NCBI GenBank assembly: GCA_001771615.1
Contig: MEUF01000086.1
Span: forward strand, 1-5,009
DNA length: 5,009 nt
DNA from: a candidate division WOR-1 bacterium RIFOXYB2_FULL_48_7
Lineage (GTDB): Bacteria > Margulisbacteria > WOR-1 > O2-12-FULL-45-9 > XYB2-FULL-48-7
Direction of reading: 5' to 3'
Below are positions 1-5,009 of the stretch, piece after piece. The translations under genes were made by a program, and so were the position numbers. The first letter of the stretch is position 1, and each line of letters begins with the position of its first letter. The notes under the pieces are model-generated. The model saw only the letters and a list, made by a program, of their open reading frames with translations, was not told the origin of the DNA and did no database searches.

Positions 1-1038
1 GAACAGGTTACCGCCGCCCGCCGTCAAGCAGCCGCTTCTGCCAGGACCTCTTTTAATGCAGAGCGGGCACAATTAACCGAGCGGGCAATAGCCGCTGAAC
101 GTGATATAGCCTCGGCCAATCAGCGGGCGCAAGTCGCCGAACAGGCCGCAGGGCGGGCCGAAGCGGCCAGAACAGCAGATCTGGCGGCTAAAGTCATATC
201 AGATGGGAGAGCCTCTGAAGCCGAAGACGCTCTGGCTGCCGCCCGTGCTGAATTAGCTGCTGCCACCCATAATTCGATTGATAAGCTTACTGACCAACTG
301 CAAGCTATGCGGACCAGGGCTGAACAAATAAAAGCGGAAATGGCCCAGGCAACCGCCGATTGGGAGGCCGCCAAGTTAGAAGCCAAGGAGCTGGGACGAA
401 GGGCAGGTAATTATAATAGGGAAGAGGTACGGGTCAGAACTGTAGAAATTCCTGAAAAAGAAAAGCTTAGAGATGACACAGCTGAACGGGGAAGACAGCT
501 TAGTGCAGCGATAAGAGCGGCGCAAGACCCCAATGTTACGCTCGGTTTTGACCAGTCAACGGTTCTTACCCGCGAGGAGATCAAAGCGATTAACGACATC
601 AAGGCTATTATCAGCGCTTTGGCTTCTCAAGGAGGGGATAATTCTCTCCAAATTGAGATATTGAAAATGCAGATCAACAACCTGCTTAAACGGATTTTTG
701 ATGAGGTAGTCGTCGTCCTCGGCCGACAAGTCGAGACAGCGAGGGATGTTGAAGCCTTAAAAAGATATTTGAGTGAGACTCAAAGAAATCTGGAACAGGC
801 CAACGCAGAGCTGGCTCAAGCCTCTCAAAAAGCTATCGACCATTATGTTAGATTGAAGCAACTGGAAGACGAAAAAGACCAGATGTGGGCAGATTTAGGC
901 CGGCTTGGTGAAGAGCGTAAAACGGCCCAAACTACCCTTACAGCGCAAAACCACACAATACGGTTAATAACCAATACGCTTGATGAGATCCCGCAAGTCC
1001 CACAACCGCAATCACCTGAAATTTCGCCCGAACCTTAA
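1..1038 (+). CDS. Coiled-coil protein, 5'-truncated by window edge
   Basis: The frame is open from the first base to a TAA at 1036-1038, giving 345 residues with no start in the window. The first ATG is only at 307, and the reading before it has the same Ala/Glu/Gln/Arg-rich helical composition, so the gene almost certainly begins upstream. Residues ~1-135 are Ala-rich coiled coil without Pro. A middle part (~140-205) contains a short less regular stretch (around VEIPEKEK and DPNVTLGFD). A second long helical region spans ~215-325 and includes the hydrophobic patch FDEVVVVLG. The last ~17 residues are a Pro/Gln/Glu tail. No cysteine, and no membrane span or catalytic motif, is visible. A structural or scaffolding role is inferred from composition only; the family is not recognised. 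The next gene follows after 29 bp on the same strand, suggesting co-transcription. The ORF is secure, the function unknown. Confidence 0.85.
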   Translation, partial: EQVTAARRQAAASARTSFNAERAQLTERAIAAERDIASANQRAQVAEQAAGRAEAARTADLAAKVISDGRASEAEDALAAARAELAAATHNSIDKLTDQLQAMRTRAEQIKAEMAQATADWEAAKLEAKELGRRAGNYNREEVRVRTVEIPEKEKLRDDTAERGRQLSAAIRAAQDPNVTLGFDQSTVLTREEIKAINDIKAIISALASQGGDNSLQIEILKMQINNLLKRIFDEVVVVLGRQVETARDVEALKRYLSETQRNLEQANAELAQASQKAIDHYVRLKQLEDEKDQMWADLGRLGEERKTAQTTLTAQNHTIRLITNTLDEIPQVPQPQSPEISPEP

Positions 1039-1067
1039 CGATATATACATAGTAGGAGGTAATCATT

Positions 1068-1991
1068 ATGGCTGGAGCTGATGCAGTAACTGGAATTGGT
1101 GGTCCACGGTGGGTTGTCGAAATAGTAAAACAGGCTAAACCTGAAGATAAACCTGTTTTTATCGCCCCCGCCGATGTTGATCAGGTTATAACCAGGATGG
1201 GCCAATGGCCCGATATGATTTCACCCGAGCTATTAGCCAACGATGCTTTTTATCTTGGTTTAGCCGAAGAAATATTACAAAGGTATCCCGAATATTACAG
1301 TTTAGGGAAAAATACCGCGGCGGCAAGAACAGAGCTGGCTGCGCTAATAAAGCAAAATTTACCAATCGCAGAAATCATCACCCAAGCCGAGTTTGATAGC
1401 AATACCGCGGCCCGCACTGGCGAGAGAGTTGGTGGCATGTTTGATGAACAGACAACCGCCCTCCCCTATTGCATGGCCAGGAAAGATATCAACACCGGAA
1501 TAACAGAAGCCAAAGTATTGTCGATTATTTCCCGTTATTCATCTGCCGCTCCTACCTGCGCCGGTGAAGGCGAGGCCGCCTTGCGTGCCAGGGTAGAGGC
1601 CCAGGACGCAGAAATCATCCGCTTAAGACAAGAGTTGGCGGGACAAAGAGCGGCGGCCGGGGTAGCGGCTGGCGAAGCCGAATATGCCCAGGCTACAGCC
1701 ACACTACCATTGACCCTCCAGGAAATTCCATTTGTCGGCGGCGACCTCTATGATTGCCGCTATCAGGTTTGTACTACTGACCTGGAAGCTTATTTGGCCA
1801 CCACTTGTGAGCAGCCCAAAGAAGAGCCAGCAAAAGAACCCCCTAAAAAACGTGTGGTCGCGGCTAAAGAACGAGAAGTAGTTAAAGTAAAAAAAGATCC
1901 TGGCAAGCCTGCCTGTTGTGAATTTGCCGCCCCTGTCCAGAAGGGTATGGCAGCTAAGGGAGCTTGCGATCCAAAGAAAACCTGTGATTAA
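1068..1991 (+). CDS. Hypothetical Cys-containing protein with coiled coil and Lys/Pro-rich linker
   Basis: 307 residues. The start is well fixed: AGGAGGT at 1054-1060 lies 7 nt before the ATG, and an in-frame TAG at 1053-1055 blocks any upstream extension. Residues 1-160 look globular and mixed alpha/beta with many aromatic residues (for example QRYPEYYSLG at 71-80). Residues ~167-200 form a short coiled coil (EAALRARVEAQDAEIIRLRQ). Residues ~210-247 are a small segment with Cys230, Cys235 and Cys247. Residues ~249-280 are a Lys/Glu/Pro-rich low-complexity linker, and the tail carries Cys283-Cys284, Cys300 and Cys306. In all there are nine Cys (also 135 and 164), against none in the preceding protein. 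There is no signal peptide, lipobox or membrane helix. The Cys residues could be disulfides or metal ligands, but no known motif matches. The next gene begins 13 bp downstream, so this is very likely the middle gene of an operon. The family is not recognised. Confidence 0.85.
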   Translation: MAGADAVTGIGGPRWVVEIVKQAKPEDKPVFIAPADVDQVITRMGQWPDMISPELLANDAFYLGLAEEILQRYPEYYSLGKNTAAARTELAALIKQNLPIAEIITQAEFDSNTAARTGERVGGMFDEQTTALPYCMARKDINTGITEAKVLSIISRYSSAAPTCAGEGEAALRARVEAQDAEIIRLRQELAGQRAAAGVAAGEAEYAQATATLPLTLQEIPFVGGDLYDCRYQVCTTDLEAYLATTCEQPKEEPAKEPPKKRVVAAKEREVVKVKKDPGKPACCEFAAPVQKGMAAKGACDPKKTCD

Positions 1992-1995
1992 GGAG
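1990..1995 (+). promoter_or_regulatory. Shine-Dalgarno overlapping upstream stop codon
   Basis: AAGGAG lies 9 nt before the ATG at 2005 and overlaps the TAA stop (1989-1991) of the preceding gene, the usual sign of translational coupling within an operon. An in-frame TAA at 2002-2004 directly abuts the ATG, so the downstream protein cannot start earlier. Confidence 0.75.
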
Positions 1996-2004
1996 CATAT
2001 TTAA

Positions 2005-4119
2005 ATGACGATTAATCCAATATTTTCTACACCAGCCAGCCGTCAGCGAGTCGTCGACGCTCTTGTGATTGACGATGTGGCCGGTTATACAGATAAAAGG
2101 GCTAATTTTATCGCAGGTTATGCTACCGCCAGCTGGAATAAAGAATTAATGGAGTTATCTACCCTTGGCTTGAGCCAAACAACTGAAGAATTAATTTCGC
2201 AGCCCAAAGCAGATGTGACCAGAATTCAGCAGCAGCTCTTTGATTCACTTTCAAGTAATGCTAAAAGATTTTATGAAGAGCTGAGGGAAAGATTAACCGA
2301 CACCGAACAAAAAACTGATCTAATAGGCATTATGCCGGAAATTGGCGCCAACAGAACATTGGACGCAAGAGAACGGCAAGCGATTATTGACCTGTTAATC
2401 ATTGATGATGTGGCTGGTTACACGAATAAATCCGATCAATACGTTCCAGGCTATGCCAACGTCAGCTGGAATGCCCATTTATTTGAAATACAAACTCGTG
2501 CTGCATTAAGTCAAGATGTTGAAGATGCAGTTTCACAACCAAAAGCCAATCTTATTGCGATCCAGGAGCAAGTGCTTGGGGGGTTGTCTGCGGCAGAATT
2601 AGCAGAATATGAAAGGATCCGCGATGAATATCTGACAGATCCCGAAGGGCGCTGTGATTTATTTGCCGCCTTGGCCCAAGTTGACAGTGACTCGCCTCTC
2701 TGCGAAGTCGCCGCCGCCCCGGTGGAGATTATCGAAATCCAGGGCTACAATCCCCCGACTCTGCAATCCGGCCAAACACTGGAAAGCGGTTTGACTATTT
2801 ATGGTAAGGGGTTAAAAGGGCTTAGGATTATTTCCATCACCAGCCCTATCTTCCCAGGCTCAGGCGTTATGCCAGCTGTCGCCAGTGATGATTGCGGCGA
2901 AGCCCCAGGCATGACCGATGACACCCGTTGTACAGACGATTTTATTACTACCAACCCGTTTGTGGTTGCTGATTTAACGGCTGGTTATTATCAAATCACT
3001 GTGAAACACGATGGCGGAGAGTTATCTTTCCCAATCCAAGTTGCCAATCCCGCCTCAAAACCTGTTGACACCACCTGGGATGTTGATCCGCTCATGTATA
3101 CAATTCGTCCCGACCTGGCGCTTACTCTTGGCCTCCCAATCGATGTGGGGGGCGAGATGAATCCAATTGCCGCCGCTGTTGGCGAGCGGACCCCCGTTGT
3201 CACCCTGGAAGCCGGGGTGGAGCCAGAAATAGTTGGCAGGCACGGGATAGTTGAAACAGATATTATTGATCTCGACCTCCACTTGAGGGGTGGTTATAGC
3301 TATGCCGATCCCGATATGCACCGTGGACATCTCACCGCCGGCATGGCCGTCACTGCGCCAGTCCTGCAAAGTATAATCAGGCCGGAAGTTTCATTTGATT
3401 TTACCCGGGTTTGGGATGATCAGAATCACCCCAATCGTTTCTTTACCGGCGAAGATTACAACCAGTACGACTTTAGATTATCTATGAGCTCTGATTTTGA
3501 TCAGCCTGTGTTCGATACCCAGGTCTATTTCCAGCTGCACCATGAAAGCCGTGACCACGCCCAAAGTGATTACCGAATGGGAGCTGAACTTCATTTCCTT
3601 AGGGATGAAGCGGCAGGTTTTCTGCCAGCCTTTACTCTCGACGGTTATGGGCTTTGGGGCAACCTTGACGTTCCGGAACGGATCTCTGAAACCAAATTTG
3701 TTGATCAGATCCTTGGGGAAGAAGGCGGAGGGTTAAAGTTAAGAGCGCAGTGGTCAGCCCCGACCAAAATGTTCCTTGAAGCCGGTTGGGAGAGACGGGA
3801 ACTGGAAACTTATGGACCGACCGATTCCGGCTATGTCAGGTGGGGCGGGCAATTTGGCGCCGCCGGCCGATATGGGGTTGAATATATTTACAATGAATTT
3901 GATCCTTTTTATGAATCAACCGCCCACGGGTTTGGCTTCAGCTATTCCCCAACCCAGGCCCGCTGGAACGCCTTCGACGTTGAACTAAATTATCTTAACT
4001 TCAGCGCCCCGCGCGTCCCGAATGGGCGCGGCGGCACAGATGGCGAATTGTTTGTCGGCCTCAAGCTTGAACCGATCAAACTCTTCATCCCTGGTTACGA
4101 CAAAAACGATCAGCGATAA
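2005..4119 (+). CDS. Large putative surface/outer-membrane protein: duplicated N-domain, Ig/IPT-like domain, barrel-like C-terminus
   Basis: 704 residues in three parts. (1) Residues 13-99 and 124-212 are a tandem duplication sharing IDDVAGYT, GYA..SWN, SQPKA and a terminal LTD; each copy looks mainly helical. (2) Residues ~239-348 look like an all-beta Ig or IPT/TIG-type domain (EIIEIQGYNPPTLQSGQ, LTIYGKGL, YYQITVKHDGGELSFPIQV) with Cys297 and Cys309 as a possible disulfide. (3) Residues ~397-694 show repeated amphipathic, aromatic-rich strands separated by polar Asp/Gly/Asn turns, as in an outer-membrane beta-barrel; aromatic residues are dense (YNQYDFRLSMSSDF, VEYIYNEFDPFY). The C-terminus (PGYDKNDQR) lacks the classical terminal Phe. 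No signal peptide is visible, and an in-frame TAA just before the ATG rules out an upstream one, which is odd for a barrel. The start is supported by AAGGAG. It is the last gene of the plus-strand run. Domain assignments are by eye; the barrel call is moderate and no specific family is recognised. Confidence 0.85.
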   Translation: MTINPIFSTPASRQRVVDALVIDDVAGYTDKRANFIAGYATASWNKELMELSTLGLSQTTEELISQPKADVTRIQQQLFDSLSSNAKRFYEELRERLTDTEQKTDLIGIMPEIGANRTLDARERQAIIDLLIIDDVAGYTNKSDQYVPGYANVSWNAHLFEIQTRAALSQDVEDAVSQPKANLIAIQEQVLGGLSAAELAEYERIRDEYLTDPEGRCDLFAALAQVDSDSPLCEVAAAPVEIIEIQGYNPPTLQSGQTLESGLTIYGKGLKGLRIISITSPIFPGSGVMPAVASDDCGEAPGMTDDTRCTDDFITTNPFVVADLTAGYYQITVKHDGGELSFPIQVANPASKPVDTTWDVDPLMYTIRPDLALTLGLPIDVGGEMNPIAAAVGERTPVVTLEAGVEPEIVGRHGIVETDIIDLDLHLRGGYSYADPDMHRGHLTAGMAVTAPVLQSIIRPEVSFDFTRVWDDQNHPNRFFTGEDYNQYDFRLSMSSDFDQPVFDTQVYFQLHHESRDHAQSDYRMGAELHFLRDEAAGFLPAFTLDGYGLWGNLDVPERISETKFVDQILGEEGGGLKLRAQWSAPTKMFLEAGWERRELETYGPTDSGYVRWGGQFGAAGRYGVEYIYNEFDPFYESTAHGFGFSYSPTQARWNAFDVELNYLNFSAPRVPNGRGGTDGELFVGLKLEPIKLFIPGYDKNDQR
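2041..2640 (+). repeat. Tandem duplication of ~90-residue domain inside the 704-aa protein
   Basis: Copy 1 spans about 2041-2301 and copy 2 about 2374-2640. They align at a protein offset of 111-112 residues with a single one-residue indel near LGLSQ/AALSQ. The best conserved block is VIDDVAGYTDK versus IIDDVAGYTNK. At the DNA level even this block has many synonymous differences (for example gatgtggccggttat versus gatgtggctggttac), so the duplication is old and held by protein selection rather than recent slippage. Confidence 0.85.
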
Positions 4120-4141
4120 TAAAAGAAGGCCCTTAAAGGCC
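4118..4141 (-). terminator. Possible rho-independent terminator at left edge of cassette
   Basis: Read on the minus strand, GGCCT-TTAA-GGGCC forms a five-pair stem (one T-G wobble, four-base loop) and is followed by TTCTTTTATT. It could end transcription of the four-helix-bundle gene, whose stop is ~60 bp upstream of it. The stem is short and consists of repeat units, so it may be a by-product of the array. Confidence 0.4.
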
Positions 4142-4197
4142 CACGACGGCCCATAACGGCATACGAGGATTATGAAGGCGGAGAGGGCTTGCGAGGG
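4122..4197 (+). repeat. Left decamer-repeat array (CCCATGAAGG-like units)
   Basis: After a partial unit (4122-4129) come seven imperfect units of 9-10 bp: CCCTTAAAGG (4130), CCCACGACGG (4140), CCCATAACGG (4150), CATACGAGG (4160), ATTATGAAGG (4169), CGGAGAGGG (4179) and CTTGCGAGGG (4188). The array fills the whole gap between the stop of the 704-aa gene and the stop of the convergent four-helix-bundle gene at 4202. The units are the reverse complement of those in the array on the other side of that gene. They are more degenerate than the right-hand ones. Confidence 0.7.
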
Positions 4198-4201
4198 CGA
4201 G

Positions 4202-4561
4202 TTAAAGTTTTCTTCTTAAAGCATTAATCAGGCGATTTTCCAAATATAAAGTTCTAATCATCAAGTCATCTGTAAAATCATACAATTCTTGATCAATGTA
4301 TTGCTCATAAAAGATCCTCCTGATCCAATCCTGCAGTTCAGCCAGCGACCTTTTTGAATATCCTAAAAAACGCAAATACTCCTTAAGCGAGCCACTATAA
4401 TAGCCTTCGATAAAATTTGCCATAATTGAACTGCTCGCTCGATCAATTTGATCACGAAGGTTAAATTTATTCTTCGGGATTTTTGTCATTATATTAATTC
4501 TGACAACTCTCTCAATTTCATCAAGATTTTTCCAAACCACCATCTTTCGATGACCATACAT
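4202..4561 (-). CDS. Four-helix-bundle protein, 23S rRNA intervening-sequence protein family
   Basis: 119 residues from the chosen ATG at 4561. The start YGHRKMVVWKNLDEIE matches the family's N-terminal aromatic/VW pattern. The core RDQIDRASSSIMANFIEGY (37-55) corresponds to the hallmark QIRRA-SI--NI-EG segment, followed by S-KEYLRFLGYSKRSLAELQDWI matching the family's FL--A-GS--EL block. Four helices are expected at about 9-26, 35-54, 59-87 and 90-117, and the length is typical. The frame extends to ATGs at 4603 and 4612, but those 14-17 extra residues are encoded by repeat-like DNA and lack family similarity. No good Shine-Dalgarno is seen before 4561. The family (PF05635/TIGR02436) occurs inside 23S rRNA insertions, as stand-alone genes, and as relatives of the Avd accessory protein of diversity-generating retroelements; its biochemical role is poorly defined. 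Here it is convergent with the upstream operon, AT-rich, and boxed by inverted repeat arrays. Family confidence is high, function unknown. Confidence 0.9.
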   Translation of the reverse strand: MYGHRKMVVWKNLDEIERVVRINIMTKIPKNKFNLRDQIDRASSSIMANFIEGYYSGSLKEYLRFLGYSKRSLAELQDWIRRIFYEQYIDQELYDFTDDLMIRTLYLENRLINALRRKL

Positions 4562-4603
4562 TTTTTCATTGCCACTAAAACATTCATCCCGATCACCTTT
4601 CAT

Positions 4604-4779
4604 TCCCCTCATCCCCCTCTCTCTTTCATTGCCTTCACGCGCCTTCCCCAGCCTTCATGGGCCTTCACGGGCCCTCAATGCCTTCATGTGCCCTCCCGGG
4701 CCCTCCCGGGCCTTCCCCGGCCCTCAATGCCCTCATGAGCCCTCATAGGCCTTCCCGGGCCTTCATGGGCCTTTTCCCC
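4604..4779 (+). repeat. Right decamer-repeat array (CCTTCATGGG-like units)
   Basis: From 4632 to 4769 there are fourteen consecutive units of 10 bp (two of 9 bp) with consensus CCYTCMYGGG, for example CCTTCATGGG (4652, 4760), CCTTCACGGG (4662) and CCCTCCCGGG (4691, 4701). Degenerate units continue leftward to ~4604 and a T/C-rich tail (CCTTTTCCCC) runs to 4779. Two blocks of exactly 49 bp (4632-4680 and 4681-4729) each end in the 9-bp unit CCCTCAATG, which suggests a higher-order five-unit repeat. A 10-bp period rotates through all three reading frames, so the array is not coding. It lies upstream of the minus-strand four-helix-bundle gene and is the inverse of the left array. Confidence 0.85.
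4758..4775 (+). terminator. Hairpin plus T-tract at right edge of cassette
   Basis: GGCC-TTCATG-GGCC followed by TTTT reads as a short terminator-like structure on the plus strand, mirroring the minus-strand structure at the left edge. Four strong G-C pairs (a T-G wobble may add a fifth) make it weak as an isolated terminator. It could stop read-through from the upstream operon before the next gene. Confidence 0.3.
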
Positions 4780-4837
4780 TCCCCCCAAATAGGGTGAAAT
4801 TATCCCCAAGAATTAACGATAACTATCTGGAAGGTAA

Positions 4838-4859
4838 TAGTGTGCTTGTTGGTACACTA
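4838..4859 (+). promoter_or_regulatory. Inverted repeat just upstream of a Shine-Dalgarno sequence
   Basis: TAGTGTGC and GTACACTA pair over 8 positions (one G-T) around the loop TTGTTG, ending 2 nt before AGGAGG at 4862-4867. Position and symmetry would suit a repressor operator or an RNA hairpin tuning translation of the gene starting at 4874. There is no T-tract, so a terminator is unlikely. No convincing -35/-10 pair was found in 4790-4838. Confidence 0.4.
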
Positions 4860-4873
4860 ACAGGAGGAAAATG

Positions 4874-5009
4874 ATGAGCGGATTTGACTGCGTAACCTTA
4901 AACAATGGCGACGTGAAATGTTATAAACAAGGCAGACTGTCAGCCGAATGCAGCGAGCGAACTCAAACCTGCCGCGACCTGACACCCAGACGGGAAACTG
5001 TTGTTGTCC
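4874..5009 (+). CDS. N-terminus of a Cys-containing hypothetical protein, truncated by window end
   Basis: The frame is open from two adjacent ATGs (4871 and 4874) to the end of the window, giving at least 45 residues. The second ATG is preferred because AGGAGG (4862-4867) lies 6 nt before it, against 3 nt for the first. The visible protein begins MSGFDCVTLNNGDVKCYKQG and has Cys at residues 6, 17, 26 and 33, in an otherwise polar sequence without a signal peptide or membrane span. The Cys density recalls the 307-residue protein upstream, but no alignable similarity is evident. It is in the same orientation as the three-gene run and may be a further member of that locus, separated by the repeat cassette. 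Too little is present to name a family. Confidence 0.65.
   Translation, partial: MSGFDCVTLNNGDVKCYKQGRLSAECSERTQTCRDLTPRRETVVV

Larger units (their letters stand above)
4121..4780. mobile_element. Candidate repeat-bounded cassette carrying the four-helix-bundle gene
   Basis: The unit consists of the left array, one minus-strand gene and the right array in inverted orientation, with outer ends AAAAGAAGGCCC and GGGCCTTTTCCCC that are imperfect inverted copies of each other. The gene's stop codon sits directly against the left array and its N-terminus against the right array, leaving almost no other sequence. The AT-rich gene and GC-rich arrays differ from the moderate-GC neighbours. No transposase, reverse transcriptase or clear target-site duplication is visible. 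Mobility is therefore an inference from structure only; a fixed intergenic repeat that happens to hold the gene is the alternative. Confidence 0.4.

Noticed and set aside
307..309. ATG at 307 as the true start of the first gene
   Set aside because: The same frame is open to base 1 with continuous coiled-coil composition, and no Shine-Dalgarno precedes 307.
120..602. Minus-strand frames at 120-386 and 411-602
   Set aside because: They are shadows of the coiled-coil gene; Ala/Ser-rich translation arises from the GC-biased codons of the plus-strand frame.
2991..3736. Minus-strand frames at 2991-3203 and 3055-3369 and plus-strand frame at 3497-3736
   Set aside because: All lie within the well-supported 704-residue frame, with no Shine-Dalgarno or recognisable domain.
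4202..4561. 23S rRNA intervening sequence in place, or a diversity-generating retroelement with Avd
   Set aside because: No rRNA flanks the gene. No reverse transcriptase and no template/variable repeat pair with adenine-biased changes were seen in the window; only the protein family overlaps.
4448..4738. Plus-strand 96-residue reading frame across the right array
   Set aside because: It is antisense to the four-helix-bundle gene in its first part and translates degenerate repeats in its second part; no start signal or protein-like pattern.
4632..4769. CRISPR array
   Set aside because: Units are ~10 bp, degenerate and contiguous, with no 20-40-bp unique spacers, and no cas gene is visible.
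4790..4841. Sigma-70 promoter (TTAACG at 4813 with TAATAG at 4835)
   Set aside because: Spacing of 16 is acceptable, but the -10 candidate matches the consensus at only about half of its positions; too weak to annotate.

Overview
The window looks like bacterial accessory or surface-protein DNA from an uncultured, probably diderm (outer-membrane-bearing) lineage. The diderm guess rests on one large protein whose C-terminal half resembles an outer-membrane beta-barrel. The taxon cannot be fixed from sequence alone; a candidate phylum rich in orphan four-helix-bundle genes (for example Margulisbacteria/WOR-1 or Omnitrophica) would fit, but that is a guess. Base composition is mixed: moderate GC in the large genes, AT-rich in the four-helix-bundle gene, and strongly GC-rich in the repeat arrays beside it.

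Positions 1-4119 hold three tightly spaced plus-strand genes that look like one operon. They are a 5'-truncated, cysteine-free coiled-coil protein (1-1038), a cysteine-containing protein of 307 residues with a short coiled coil and a Lys/Pro-rich linker (1068-1991), and a 704-residue protein (2005-4119). The last has a duplicated ~100-residue N-terminal domain, an Ig/IPT-like beta domain and a barrel-like C-terminal region. Gaps are 29 and 13 bp, each start has a good Shine-Dalgarno sequence, and in-frame stops just upstream fix both internal starts. None of the three is recognised by name. A joint role in a cell-envelope or surface structure is an inference from architecture and co-orientation.

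Positions 4121-4780 form a compact unit of different character. A minus-strand gene for a four-helix-bundle protein of the 23S rRNA intervening-sequence (IVS) protein family (4202-4561) is enclosed by two arrays of degenerate ~10-bp repeats in inverted orientation (CCCATGAAGG-like on the left, CCTTCATGGG-like on the right). Both outer edges end in a GGCC-stem hairpin followed by a T-rich tract in the outward direction. There is no rRNA around it. This is the most interesting part of the window: it looks like a small repeat-bounded, possibly mobile or RNA-structured cassette inserted between two protein genes.

Positions 4781-5009 contain a short leader with an 8-bp inverted repeat just before a strong Shine-Dalgarno sequence, then the start of another plus-strand gene. 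That gene encodes a Cys-containing protein and runs off the window end. The cassette therefore separates it from the three-gene run.
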